A DNA stretch of 37,251 bases, taken from contig CAJQGN010000121.1 of the NCBI GenBank assembly GCA_905477545.1, forward strand, positions 1-37,251. The letters are read 5' to 3'. Position numbers and translations under genes: made by a program. The DNA is from an uncultured Acidimicrobiales bacterium. GTDB lineage: Bacteria > Actinomycetota > Acidimicrobiia > Acidimicrobiales > Poriferisodalaceae. The notes below the pieces were generated by a model. It was not told where the DNA came from. It was given only the letters and a program-made list of their open reading frames with translations, and searched no databases. Each line of letters opens with the position of its first letter. Position 1 is the first letter of the stretch. This document shows, one piece after another, positions 7,946 to 16,295 of the stretch.

Positions 7946-10295
7946 CGATCACCGCGGTGCGATGGCAGCGAATATTTTAGCGACGCTAGGTGCTGAAATA
8001 GTTCTAGTTGAAGGACCTGATGGGCGGGGGAGAAATTCATTTCCTCAAGGACCTGATGGAGTGTCGCTGGATTGGTGGTCTATGCGTCGTGGGGCTAAAA
8101 GCGTAGTCATAGAAAATCGAGCAGAGTTAATGAAGCTAGTCGCTGGAGCAGATGTTTTAATTGAATCACCTGACGTGGGTACGGGATTAAACGTCAAGGA
8201 ACTAAGAGCTGTGAATCCGAGTTTAGTTCATGCCACTATTACAGGCTATGGCAGCACTGGTCCTAAAAAAAATTGGGTAGCGACAGATTTGACTATTGCT
8301 GCTTCAGCATGTGCAGCTGCCGTTACAGGTGATGCTGATCGGGCTCCGCTTCGAATAAGTACTCCTCAAAGTTATTTGCATGCAGGGCAGCAAGCGGCTG
8401 CGGGTATAGCCGTAGCTTTGTACGAACGATCTAAATCAGGCTTAGGTCAACATGTTGATGTTTCAGCTCAACAGTCTCTTATGCAGGCTGCGTTTCCGGC
8501 GAATATGACTGGGCCGCATGGGCAAGAAGATGCAGGTAGAACTTCTGGTGGCATTCTAGTTATGAATTACCATTTACAATTTGTGTATCCGGCATCTGAT
8601 GGTCACGTATCAATCACTCTTTTGTTCGGTGATACCATTGGCATATTTACGTCTCGACTCATGACTTGGGTATACGAAGAAGGATTTTGTAGCCAGGAGC
8701 TGCGTGACTTGGATTGGGTGAATTTTGGACTACGACTTTTTACCGAACCTGACACAGCTCCTGCTCAAATGGAAGAAGCTAAACTCGCAATAGCCAGCTT
8801 CACTGCCACTCGCACGAAGGCAAGCTTGTTCGAAGAATCTCAAGAGCGAGAGGTGCTGTTAGCTCCAGTGTCAACTCCGGGGTCTCTGGTCGAGCTTAAT
8901 CATTTCAAACAACGAAAATTTTGGGATGTTTTAGACGACCCATCTTGGGGGACTGTTGTTGCTCCTGGCAATTGGGTTCAACCCAGTAGCGGAAGGCTCC
9001 CAATGCGCGGCCTACCTCCAGAACTTGGAGCCGACACTAAACAGCTGATGTCGGAAAATCGCATGCCCTATGCACCAGAAGCTTCTGCCAAAGAGCGCAG
9101 GCTTCCTTTTGAGGGACTGAAAGTTTTAGACACAACGTGGGTTTACGCCGGACCCTTCACAACAAGGTTGTTAGCTGATTTCGGAGCGACTGTAATAAAA
9201 GTCGAAGGACCAAACCGATTTGACCTAACACGCGGGGGTACTAGAGGCCTCAACGATGATCCGGGTATTGATGCATCGATTGCTTATGGGACCCTAAATG
9301 CTGGGAAAAAGAGTTTGACGCTCGACCTCAATACTGAGGAAGGTCAGAGAGTGTTTCGTGATTTGGCTAATTGGGCAGACATTCTAGTCGAATCGTACAC
9401 GCCCGGAACCTTGGACAACTGGGGCCTTGGCTATGACAGCCTTTGTGAAACGAACCCATTATTGATCATGCTGAGCACAAGCCTTATGGGGCAAACTGGG
9501 CCGCTCTCAACCTTCGCAGGTTTCGGAAATCTTGCCGGCGCAATCACAGGTTTTTATGAAATGACGGGTTGGACTGATAGGGATCCGGCTGGTCCCTTTT
9601 TGGCCTACACCGACTATGTGGTTCCCGGATTTAAAGTCGCTCTGTTAGTGGCTGCATTAGAGAAAAGAAAAATTGATGGTAAAGGACAATATCTAGACTT
9701 TTCACAAGCAGAAGCAGCGGTTCACTTCCTGACTTCCGCTGTGCTGGAGTCAACAGTTAATGGCACGCATGTTTCTAGGCTCGGTAATTCTGATCGTTTT
9801 ATTTCCCCGCATGGGATGTACCGAACGCATGGAACAGATAGCTGGGTTGCAATTGTGTGCGAAACTGATGCTCAATGGATCGAGCTAAGCGCGATAATAG
9901 AGTGTCCTGCTATGCAAAATTTAAGAGTGAACGATCGGTTCGAAAGAAGTGCAGAGATAGATGCCTTAATAGAAGCCTGGACGTCGGCTAAAGAAGCCGA
10001 AGATATTGAGCTACTTTTTCAATCAGTTGGCATTCCTTGCCAACGCGTGATTAACAGCAAAGCTGCATTCGCAGATCCTCAGTTGCAGCACCGAAATCAC
10101 TGGCTAGAGGTAGAACATCCGGTCCATAAAAAAATGACGGTAGAAGCTCCTCGCTTTCAGTTCTCTCATACCCCACATAAGGTAACGAGATCTGGGCCAT
10201 CGCTCGGGGAGCACAATGATTTTGTGTTACGTTCAATTCTTGGCTACAGCGATGATGAAATTATTAACTTAGCGATTTCAGGCGCTATTGGATGA
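7914..10295 (+). CDS. Tandem-fused class III CoA-transferase with a catalytically dead N-terminal half
   Basis: A 793-residue fusion of two CaiB/BaiF domains (about 1-385 and 397-793). The N-terminal half keeps the fold motifs (FRILDLSDHRGAMAAN; GSTGPKKNW; KSGLGQHVDVS), but where the catalytic Asp should be it reads STPQSYLHAG (149-158), with no acidic residue. The C-terminal half opens with FEGLKVLDTTWVYAGPF and has a candidate catalytic Asp567 in AYTDYVVPG, 22 residues before the conserved Gly of IDGKG. One active and one structural half are therefore predicted. It overlaps the MFS gene upstream by 32 nt and the methyltransferase gene downstream by 4 nt, consistent with tight co-translation. 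Confidence 0.87.
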   Translation: MLNQFRILDLSDHRGAMAANILATLGAEIVLVEGPDGRGRNSFPQGPDGVSLDWWSMRRGAKSVVIENRAELMKLVAGADVLIESPDVGTGLNVKELRAVNPSLVHATITGYGSTGPKKNWVATDLTIAASACAAAVTGDADRAPLRISTPQSYLHAGQQAAAGIAVALYERSKSGLGQHVDVSAQQSLMQAAFPANMTGPHGQEDAGRTSGGILVMNYHLQFVYPASDGHVSITLLFGDTIGIFTSRLMTWVYEEGFCSQELRDLDWVNFGLRLFTEPDTAPAQMEEAKLAIASFTATRTKASLFEESQEREVLLAPVSTPGSLVELNHFKQRKFWDVLDDPSWGTVVAPGNWVQPSSGRLPMRGLPPELGADTKQLMSENRMPYAPEASAKERRLPFEGLKVLDTTWVYAGPFTTRLLADFGATVIKVEGPNRFDLTRGGTRGLNDDPGIDASIAYGTLNAGKKSLTLDLNTEEGQRVFRDLANWADILVESYTPGTLDNWGLGYDSLCETNPLLIMLSTSLMGQTGPLSTFAGFGNLAGAITGFYEMTGWTDRDPAGPFLAYTDYVVPGFKVALLVAALEKRKIDGKGQYLDFSQAEAAVHFLTSAVLESTVNGTHVSRLGNSDRFISPHGMYRTHGTDSWVAIVCETDAQWIELSAIIECPAMQNLRVNDRFERSAEIDALIEAWTSAKEAEDIELLFQSVGIPCQRVINSKAAFADPQLQHRNHWLEVEHPVHKKMTVEAPRFQFSHTPHKVTRSGPSLGEHNDFVLRSILGYSDDEIINLAISGAIG

Positions 10296-10888
10296 CTGAC
10301 GAAGAGAGAAAAGCTAAGTGGGACCGTCATTACTTTGCTGATCGCGACCCAGGGAGCGCCTATGAGTTTTTAACTGAGGCCAAATGTTTGATAGAAGAAA
10401 AGTTTGGTATCGGGTACTTTTCGGCAGCTGATTTTGCTGGAGGCTCAGGAGGAACTGCTTTATGGCTTAGTCAGCAAGGTTTTGATACCAGTCTTATCGA
10501 GTTGTCAACTAAAGCAATACAGATTGCAGAAGCTAAAGCTCGTGAATCAAACCTATTTTTAAAGACTGTTTCTCATGACTTAGAGTCATCAGAACTGCTT
10601 GCAAGCAGCTGGGATCTAGTAGTTTGCAGTAATTTTTTTGATCGTCGTTTATTTAGAATGTTCCATCTTTACGTGAAGCCTGGTGGTCTGATTTTTATCA
10701 GAGTGCCGACAACAATAAACCTAGAACGTAATGTTCGACCAGGTAAAAAGTTTCTTGCTGATCCTGGGGAACTGCTGGTTCTTTGTAAAGACTTCGAAAT
10801 TATAAGTCATGAAGAAAAATGGTTCGAAGACCGGCACGAAGCAAGGTTTATAGGTTGTTTGCCTGAGTCGTCAACGAAGAGAAATTAA
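10292..10888 (+). CDS. Class I SAM-dependent methyltransferase
   Basis: A 198-residue Rossmann-fold methyltransferase. The SAM-binding motif I is AADFAGGSGGTALWLSQ (45-61), followed by the motif II acid in DTSLIELS and the motif IV-like stretch WDLVVCSNFFDRR. The opening WDRHYFADRDPGSAYEFL resembles the TehB/UbiE-like group of small methyltransferases. The methyl acceptor is unknown. It is the third gene of the MFS-CoA-transferase operon, with its ATG inside the upstream stop (ATGA overlap). It converges on the FKBP gene, and the two ends overlap by 18 nt. Confidence 0.8.
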   Translation: MTDEERKAKWDRHYFADRDPGSAYEFLTEAKCLIEEKFGIGYFSAADFAGGSGGTALWLSQQGFDTSLIELSTKAIQIAEAKARESNLFLKTVSHDLESSELLASSWDLVVCSNFFDRRLFRMFHLYVKPGGLIFIRVPTTINLERNVRPGKKFLADPGELLVLCKDFEIISHEEKWFEDRHEARFIGCLPESSTKRN

Positions 10889-11245
10889 ATCGACAACAAA
10901 GATTAAATGCTCGTTCGGGCCGATGACTCCGCCTGCCCCTGCTGCACCGTATGCCAAAGCTGGAGGAATTGTCAGCTGCCGTCGACCTCCGACCTTCATG
11001 CCAATAACGCCTTGATCCCATCCCGGTATAACTTGTCCACCACCAAGTTTAAATTTAAATGTTTCGTTGCGATTCCAGGAGGCATCAAACTCATTTCCAG
11101 TTTTCCAGGAAACACCTACATAGTGCACCTCAGCGGCATGTCCTGATTTAGCTTCGTCACCATCGCCGATGACTAGGTCATCGACTTTTAGCTGGGTACC
11201 ACTTGGCTCGCTATCAGGAACTGTTACTAAGGGTTTTTCACTCAT
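10871..11245 (-). CDS. FKBP-type peptidyl-prolyl cis-trans isomerase
   Basis: A 124-residue single-domain FKBP. The core is recognisable from AEVHYVGVSWKTGNEFDASW, then GGGQVIPGWDQGVIGMKVGGRR and PPALAYGAAGAG, which line the prolyl isomerase pocket. There is no signal peptide, so it is cytoplasmic; length fits the small actinobacterial FKBPs with a short N-terminal extension. The ATG at 11245 is supported by a TAGCCT box 7 nt upstream. It is probably a housekeeping folding factor transcribed alone; its 3' end overlaps the convergent methyltransferase gene by 18 nt. Confidence 0.92.
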   Translation of the reverse strand: MSEKPLVTVPDSEPSGTQLKVDDLVIGDGDEAKSGHAAEVHYVGVSWKTGNEFDASWNRNETFKFKLGGGQVIPGWDQGVIGMKVGGRRQLTIPPALAYGAAGAGGVIGPNEHLIFVVDLISLR

Positions 11246-11252
11246 AAGTGCA

Positions 11253-11258
11253 AGGCTA
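11253..11258 (-). promoter_or_regulatory. -10 box of a probable leaderless promoter (FKBP gene)
   Basis: TAGCCT on the minus strand, 7 nt, then the ATG at 11245. The same hexamer precedes the gene starting at 24863. Confidence 0.5.
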
Positions 11259-11274
11259 GTTGGTATTAAAAGAA

Positions 11275-12270
11275 TCAGTTGAGACTATTTATGAAATTCA
11301 AGAGAGCTTTGTTGACCTCTAGTGGGCGCTCTTGCTGTAGCCAGTGACCGGCACCCTCAATGATTTCGCAGTGACGTAGATCACCTAAAGCTTGTTGCAT
11401 GCTGCTGATCGCTTCTGGAGTGTTCCCTGCAATCAAGTCTGTTGAGCCACCCATATAGAACGAAGGCTGGTTGATAGTTGACCCGAGGAAAGGAGCCGTA
11501 ATAGCAGGCAGCCTGTTGATATTGCGATACCAATTCAACCCCCCCCGGAAACCCGAGCTAGATATTTGGTCAACGTAAAAAGAAAGATCTTCTTCGTTAA
11601 TCCAATGTGGCAACTCATCTGGTATTACCAACTGTTGACTGAGTGACTGTCCTGCAGGGAAATACCCATCGAATGGTTCACTGATATCTCCGTTGGCCAT
11701 AGCATCACCACTGATTAAGTAGATGAAGCCTCGGACAGATCGCGCGATGTCCGCCTCTAAATCGGTCTCTGCCTTGCCAGGATCCTGGAAAAACAATCGG
11801 TAATAGTCTCGATCAGGTCCCGCTGTTTGAGCCATTAAACCGTTCAGGTCAATACCTTCGGGAAGAGCGCCTATCGGGCCCGTGTAGGGTACGCTTAAAC
11901 AAGCCACAGCACGAAACAAATCGGGACGCATCAGAGCGGCATACCACGCGACTGGAGCACCCCAATCATGGCCAGCTACCACTACTGGTCCTTGATTTAG
12001 GTGATTAGCGACAGCAACGACATCCCCGACGAGGTGGTTCATGTCGTAGGCGTCTATTGCCTGTGGCGCACTTGTTTTCCCATAACCACGCATCGACATG
12101 GCAACAGCTTGATACCCGGCCTGAGCTAGGGCGTCTATTTGATGTCGCCACGAGTACCAGCTTTCAGGAAAGCCATGGCACATTACGACTACTGGACCTT
12201 GCCCCTTGGTTACGTAATGGATTTGTATGCCGTTGCCTTGAATGAGGTGTTCTTCCAGATCGCTAATCAT
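11275..12270 (-). CDS. Epoxide hydrolase (alpha/beta hydrolase)
   Basis: A 331-residue soluble enzyme with the soluble epoxide hydrolase signature: HGFPESWYSWRHQ at 32-44 (oxyanion HGFP), SMRGYGKTSAP, nucleophile elbow AGHDWGAPVAWY with Asp102, and catalytic His309 in GAGHWLQQERP. An aspartate nucleophile in HDWG followed by a lid domain is the pattern of epoxide hydrolases and fluoroacetate dehalogenases; the full HGFPESW form favours epoxide hydrolase. The reaction would open an epoxide to a diol with water. It is divergent from the SDR gene across a 51-nt region, so both may share control and pathway. Confidence 0.88.
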   Translation of the reverse strand: MISDLEEHLIQGNGIQIHYVTKGQGPVVVMCHGFPESWYSWRHQIDALAQAGYQAVAMSMRGYGKTSAPQAIDAYDMNHLVGDVVAVANHLNQGPVVVAGHDWGAPVAWYAALMRPDLFRAVACLSVPYTGPIGALPEGIDLNGLMAQTAGPDRDYYRLFFQDPGKAETDLEADIARSVRGFIYLISGDAMANGDISEPFDGYFPAGQSLSQQLVIPDELPHWINEEDLSFYVDQISSSGFRGGLNWYRNINRLPAITAPFLGSTINQPSFYMGGSTDLIAGNTPEAISSMQQALGDLRHCEIIEGAGHWLQQERPLEVNKALLNFINSLN

Positions 12271-12309
12271 TCAGAGAGTATTCCACAACTTCCACTGGTC
12301 ACCGCAATC

Positions 12310-12315
12310 TAAGGT
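12310..12315 (+). promoter_or_regulatory. -10 box of a probable leaderless promoter (SDR gene)
   Basis: TAAGGT followed by 6 nt and the ATG at 12322, within the 51-nt divergent region between the epoxide hydrolase and SDR genes. Confidence 0.45.
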
Positions 12316-12321
12316 ATAGCT

Positions 12322-13272
12322 ATGAGTGAACTGAGATTTGATGGCAGGGTCGCCTTAGTAACTGGTGCCGGCGGCGGACTTGGCCGAGAACATGCGCTCC
12401 TGCTCGCATCGCGAGGCGCAGCGGTAGTGGTGAATGACTTGGGATCGCTAACCATGGGAGGACAAGATCATGACCCAAGCCCAGCCGAAGCAGTTGTTGA
12501 AGAAATTCTTAAGAGCGGCGGTAGCGCTGTATCTAATAGTGACAGTGTGGGGACTCGCGATGGTGGCGAGGCAATCGTAAACGCTGCACTATCTAGTTTT
12601 GGACGTTTAGACATTGTGGTAAATAACGCCGGGATAATCCGAAATCGAACTTTTTTGAATATCGGAGAAGATGAACTTGAGCCCATACTTGATGTTCACG
12701 TTAAGGGCTGTTTTTTCGTGACACGTCCTGCGTATGAGCATATGAAAAAAAATGGGTACGGGCGCATAGTCAATACCAGTTCTGGCTCTGGACTATTTGG
12801 CGCCTTCGGGCAGAGTGCCTACGCAGCTGCAAAAGCAGCGATATATGGATTTACGCGTACGTTAGCTATAGAGGGAGCTAGATACGGGATTCATGTAAAC
12901 GCGATAGCGCCAGCAGCCTTAACGCGAATGACGCCAGATGCGTTGGGTGAAGATAGCTTCGTTGCAAAAACTATTGGTTTGTCAGGTAGCGATCTTGAAG
13001 CGGTGTTAGGTCCTCATCAGGTCGCTCCGGCCGTTGCTTACCTGGCGCACGAATCTTGTCATCTGAACGGAGAAACTCTATCGGTGGGTGGAGGGCGAGT
13101 TGCTAGAACATTTATGTCGGTTACAAGAGGGATCCACGAATCCGAGTTAAGCGCTGAGAAAGTAAGTGATCGAATAGAAGAAATTTTTGATGACGCGAAA
13201 TGTTTGTCTCCGGCAAATGTTGATGAAGAAATTATTTTGCTGAAAAATTTTCTTTCTGGCACAAATGATTAG
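12322..13272 (+). CDS. Short-chain dehydrogenase/reductase (MFE-2-like)
   Basis: A 316-residue NAD(P)-dependent SDR. Motifs: TGAGGGLGREHA (14-25) for cofactor binding, VNDLG at the end of strand 2, NNAG (101-104), a catalytic Ser at 153-154, and Tyr167-x-x-x-Lys171 in SAYAAAK. The insert GSLTMGGQDHDPSPA after VNDLG and the NAGIIRNRTF segment are typical of the 3-hydroxyacyl-CoA dehydrogenase domain of peroxisomal multifunctional enzyme type 2 and related bacterial SDRs. A role in side-chain beta-oxidation of a CoA ester is therefore likely but inferred. Its stop directly abuts the end of the convergent LLM gene with no spacer. Confidence 0.88.
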   Translation: MSELRFDGRVALVTGAGGGLGREHALLLASRGAAVVVNDLGSLTMGGQDHDPSPAEAVVEEILKSGGSAVSNSDSVGTRDGGEAIVNAALSSFGRLDIVVNNAGIIRNRTFLNIGEDELEPILDVHVKGCFFVTRPAYEHMKKNGYGRIVNTSSGSGLFGAFGQSAYAAAKAAIYGFTRTLAIEGARYGIHVNAIAPAALTRMTPDALGEDSFVAKTIGLSGSDLEAVLGPHQVAPAVAYLAHESCHLNGETLSVGGGRVARTFMSVTRGIHESELSAEKVSDRIEEIFDDAKCLSPANVDEEIILLKNFLSGTND

Positions 13273-14130
13273 CTAGGAAGTGAGGGCGCTCAAGGCAGTC
13301 TCATATTCCGAGCGGCTCAACCCGTGGGGATAAACACAAACTAGGTCTATTCCTGCTTGTTCATATTCTGTTAATTGTTCTCGGGCTCGATCTAAATCAT
13401 TTACGTTCATGCATGTTCCTCTTACAATTTCTTCGGTTGAAGTGAGACCTTGGCGAACGAAGTGCTGATGGTAATTCGCCATAGCGTCGTAATTTACAGC
13501 ATCTGTTTCCAGTGCTTGGGAAGGGCTTAAGCGAACATATAGAACTGTTTGTGGCGTTCTACCGTTACTTCTGCCAGCTTCTTGAGCTACTTTCACGGTT
13601 TCAGCAGCATGTTGTGGTGTCAGCCAATTGAGAACAACTCCGTCAGATTTTGCTGAACCTAGTTCAACCATTTTAGGTCCGAGTGCTCCTACGAGCACCT
13701 CAAATCCCTTCCCGAAGCTGACTCCGAATCTAGATTGTCCCATAAGTTCATCAAGAGCGATTTCCATCCATCGAAGCGGAGACGAAGGAAAGGGTATGCC
13801 TAGACGAGATGCGGCTTCTCTATGTGAGACGCCGACTCCTAGAGTAAATCGACCTTCTGATTGCTCATTTAAAGTAGCTGCTGATAGCGCTAAATGCGGC
13901 AGAGATCTAAAAGGGCCGGCAGCGACTCCGACCGCACCTTTCACTGAGTTAGTTGCGGCGAACATCGCAGCGAGACTTATGTAGGGACTGCGACCACTGA
14001 GCCCGCCGCTTGGTTGGTGGTTCCCGGTTTCAGGTAGATAAATGCTCGCGTAACCATTGTCTTCGGCAAATTTGCCGAGGCGTACAACTTCATCAACGGG
14101 TAAATCTCGCATACAAATACCTAAGTCCAT
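13273..14130 (-). CDS. LLM-class F420-dependent oxidoreductase
   Basis: A luciferase-like TIM-barrel enzyme, 285 residues from the ATG at 14130 (MDLGICMRDLPVDE), the position where family members normally begin; ATGs at 14142 and 14157 are alternatives. Recognisable parts are FAEDNGYASIYLPET, the SEGRFTLGVGVSH motif that follows the flavin/F420-binding bulge, and PQHAAETVKVAQEAG. The presumed cofactor is F420. It converges with the SDR gene and is divergent from the operon starting at 14269. It differs clearly from the LLM gene at 2634, so they are not recent duplicates. Confidence 0.82.
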   Translation of the reverse strand: MDLGICMRDLPVDEVVRLGKFAEDNGYASIYLPETGNHQPSGGLSGRSPYISLAAMFAATNSVKGAVGVAAGPFRSLPHLALSAATLNEQSEGRFTLGVGVSHREAASRLGIPFPSSPLRWMEIALDELMGQSRFGVSFGKGFEVLVGALGPKMVELGSAKSDGVVLNWLTPQHAAETVKVAQEAGRSNGRTPQTVLYVRLSPSQALETDAVNYDAMANYHQHFVRQGLTSTEEIVRGTCMNVNDLDRAREQLTEYEQAGIDLVCVYPHGLSRSEYETALSALTS

Positions 14131-14255
14131 AAGACTTACCATGCCACACCAGCTCATGTCTGAGCAGCCAGTTAAGTAAATCAGCTCCTCGAGGCGCCAT
14201 GCGTTCGGTCCTTAAACAAAGATGAGATAGGGCGCTCCGAGTCAAATAGCGCTGG

Positions 14256-14261
14256 TAACTT
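14256..14261 (+). promoter_or_regulatory. -10 box of a probable leaderless promoter (14269 operon)
   Basis: TAACTT followed by 7 nt and the ATG at 14269. This is the best evidence that the unrecognised 106-residue frame is a real gene. Confidence 0.45.
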
Positions 14262-14268
14262 CAGCATT

Positions 14269-14589
14269 ATGGGTGGATGCGTGTTCATCCAAAGTTCCGG
14301 TGGGACAAATACTTCAGAAGGTGTTTCGATTTTCGTGAGCCAGTCAACAACAAATTTTTTTACCGGTTACTCCCCAAGTACATCATGTGTTCGATTGGCA
14401 CAGGAGATAATTGGCGGTCACTTGAGAATCATGATTAGGGAAAATCTTGACTACAGCCTTGGAGACATTACGAGACCTTTCAAAGGTTCAGTAGCTCGAA
14501 CCGAAGATGCAGTAAATCGGAATGTGCCAAAGATAATTGTCCCACGGGCTGTTGCCAGAGCTGCAGCAGGCTGTTTGGTTGAGCGATAA
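14269..14589 (+). CDS. Protein of unknown function (106 aa), first gene of a CinA-like/kinase-like operon
   Basis: I do not recognise this protein. It has no clear signal peptide or membrane segment. The N-terminal 40 residues are rich in Ser, Thr and Gly; the C-terminal part (KIIVPRAVARAAAGCLVER) is helical-looking and basic. It is probably a gene because a TAACTT box lies 7 nt before its ATG and because its TAA stop overlaps the ATG of the CinA-like gene by one base (TAATG), a usual sign of translational coupling. It could also be a leader frame or a remnant of a longer protein. Confidence 0.5.
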   Translation: MGGCVFIQSSGGTNTSEGVSIFVSQSTTNFFTGYSPSTSCVRLAQEIIGGHLRIMIRENLDYSLGDITRPFKGSVARTEDAVNRNVPKIIVPRAVARAAAGCLVER

Positions 14590-15110
14590 TGAAAGCAAAA
14601 GAATTTTCTGGATTGAGCGCGACTGGTCGCAAAAATCTTGTTGCGAATCTCCATTCAGCGTCGTTAAAGATTGTCTTAGCTGTAACAGGCGGCGGCGCCG
14701 CATGTATTTCTGATTTATTGACTGTCCCGGGCGCTTCGAAGACGGTGCTCGAAGTAGTGGTTCCGTACAGTTCCTCTTCGCTAAAAGAATTACTTGGTAA
14801 GTCTTCAAATCAAGCAGTATCTCTAGCGACAGCTAGAGAAATGGCATCTGCATGCCTCGAGCGGGCCGCGATACTTGATCCTGGAAACATTGAAGTAGCA
14901 GGCGTAGCCTGCACTGCAGCGTTAACTACTAGTAGGTCTAGACGAGGTGACAATCAAGCATGGGTTGTGGTTTCAACCCATGAAGCGAATTATGAGTTTC
15001 ATCTTGAATTAGACAAGGACGTAGATAAACGAGTTGATGAGGATCGAATAGTTTCCGACATGTTACTGAAATCAATAGGAATAGCAATGGGGGTGTTACT
15101 AGCCCCATAA
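14589..15110 (+). CDS. CinA-like (nicotinamide-nucleotide amidase-like) protein
   Basis: A 173-residue protein resembling the stand-alone CinA C-terminal/NMN amidohydrolase-like family. The recognisable stretch runs from VLAVTGGGAACISDLLTVPG through KTVLEVVVPYSSSSLKELLG to VAGVACTAALTTSRSRRGD. In classical PncC/CinA the equivalent positions read ESCTGG, VPGAS and AVTGIAGP; here TGGGAA and GVACTAAL replace them, as in divergent relatives, some fused to NMN adenylyltransferase in eukaryotes. Amidase activity on NMN is possible but not shown. It sits between the unknown 106-residue gene (1-nt overlap) and the kinase-like gene (18-nt gap), apparently in one operon. Confidence 0.65.
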   Translation: MKAKEFSGLSATGRKNLVANLHSASLKIVLAVTGGGAACISDLLTVPGASKTVLEVVVPYSSSSLKELLGKSSNQAVSLATAREMASACLERAAILDPGNIEVAGVACTAALTTSRSRRGDNQAWVVVSTHEANYEFHLELDKDVDKRVDEDRIVSDMLLKSIGIAMGVLLAP

Positions 15111-15128
15111 GTGAGCTAAACCTGTTAA

Positions 15129-16295
15129 ATGGGAAAGAAGCGAAAAGCGAAGATTCCTCAAAGTGTCGGTGAGCTTACGGCTGATTATTTCACTAACGTA
15201 ATCGGTTTGAAATATGGCGGATCCGTTCAAGATGTTGAAACCGAGGTAATTGGGGAAGGCGTGGGTTTCTTAGGAGAGTTGCATCGATGCAGCTTGAAAT
15301 GGTCAGACGGAAGCAGGGGCCCTGATTCGGTCATTGTGAAATTTCCGTCGATGATTAAGAAAAATAGGGCACTGGGTGAAGTGCTAGGTTCCTACGAACG
15401 AGAAATTTATGTTTACAAGGAGATGGTTGATCAATTAGGAGTCGTGACTCCTGAGTTCATTTACGGTGATTTGGACCCCCACCCAGCGCCGTGGCTAGAA
15501 ACGTTCGTCCTTTATCTCTGCGAGAAGCTTCCGGTTGGTGGCGTTAGCTGGGTATTTAATAGAGTTCTGTTTATTGGAGCACGTAGCCCTCGCAAGTATC
15601 TGCTCATGATCGAAGATATCCCTGATGCTCGGGCACCCTCGCAGGCAGTCGGAGGGTCAATGGACGACGCTCGAGCGGGTCTGGACATACTTGCGAAGTT
15701 TCATGCCCATAATTGGATGGACCGAACCAAGATTGAAAATCCAATCATCTGGAGTGTCGGCCGTAGCCCAAAACTCGTGCAAGCTAGCTATCGTCGAAAT
15801 CGTGAAGCTTTTGTAGCTCGTTTTGGAGAAGCTATTGGCCCGGACGTAATAGCAAAAATGGATGAAATCCAAGCTAATTTTTCTGACTATAACGCCAGTT
15901 TGGATAAATCTCCATGGACATTGATACATGGAGATTATCGACTTGATAATTTGCTGTTTCGGCCAGAGGGAAAGACTGTCTTGTTGGATTGGCAGGCTCT
16001 GGCCTGGGGAAGAGCAGGCTGGGAAGTAACGTACTTTATAACCACAGCACTCGAGCCTCACCATAAAGAAGAAGAAGAAATGATGCTCAGGCAATACCAC
16101 AAAGTGCTTGTTGAATCAGGCGTTGCCGATTACGACTACAGCGATTTGTTGAAAGATGTCGCAACATCGAAAATCATGCTTGCTCATCGAATGGTTGCAG
16201 CAGATGACCTTTTAGATACCGCCAAAGATAACGGCGATATAGCTTTAGTGGATCTTTTAGTCACACGAGTTGTCGGGTGGATTGACCCTGTTTAA
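15129..16295 (+). CDS. Phosphotransferase, ecdysteroid kinase-like (APH/CHK superfamily)
   Basis: A 388-residue protein kinase-fold small-molecule phosphotransferase. The candidate ATP-lysine lies in DSVIVKFPS (Lys71), the catalytic loop is IHGDYRLDNLLF with Asp269 and Asn274, and the metal-binding motif is LLDWQ with Asp287. This loop with LDNLLF and LDWQ is typical of the ecdysteroid kinase-like/CHK group often found in actinobacterial steroid and lipid catabolic regions. The substrate is likely a hydroxylated lipid-like molecule, but this is inference. Last gene of the 14269 operon; its TAA shares four bases with the TAA of the convergent CoA-transferase gene. Confidence 0.8.
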   Translation: MGKKRKAKIPQSVGELTADYFTNVIGLKYGGSVQDVETEVIGEGVGFLGELHRCSLKWSDGSRGPDSVIVKFPSMIKKNRALGEVLGSYEREIYVYKEMVDQLGVVTPEFIYGDLDPHPAPWLETFVLYLCEKLPVGGVSWVFNRVLFIGARSPRKYLLMIEDIPDARAPSQAVGGSMDDARAGLDILAKFHAHNWMDRTKIENPIIWSVGRSPKLVQASYRRNREAFVARFGEAIGPDVIAKMDEIQANFSDYNASLDKSPWTLIHGDYRLDNLLFRPEGKTVLLDWQALAWGRAGWEVTYFITTALEPHHKEEEEMMLRQYHKVLVESGVADYDYSDLLKDVATSKIMLAHRMVAADDLLDTAKDNGDIALVDLLVTRVVGWIDPV

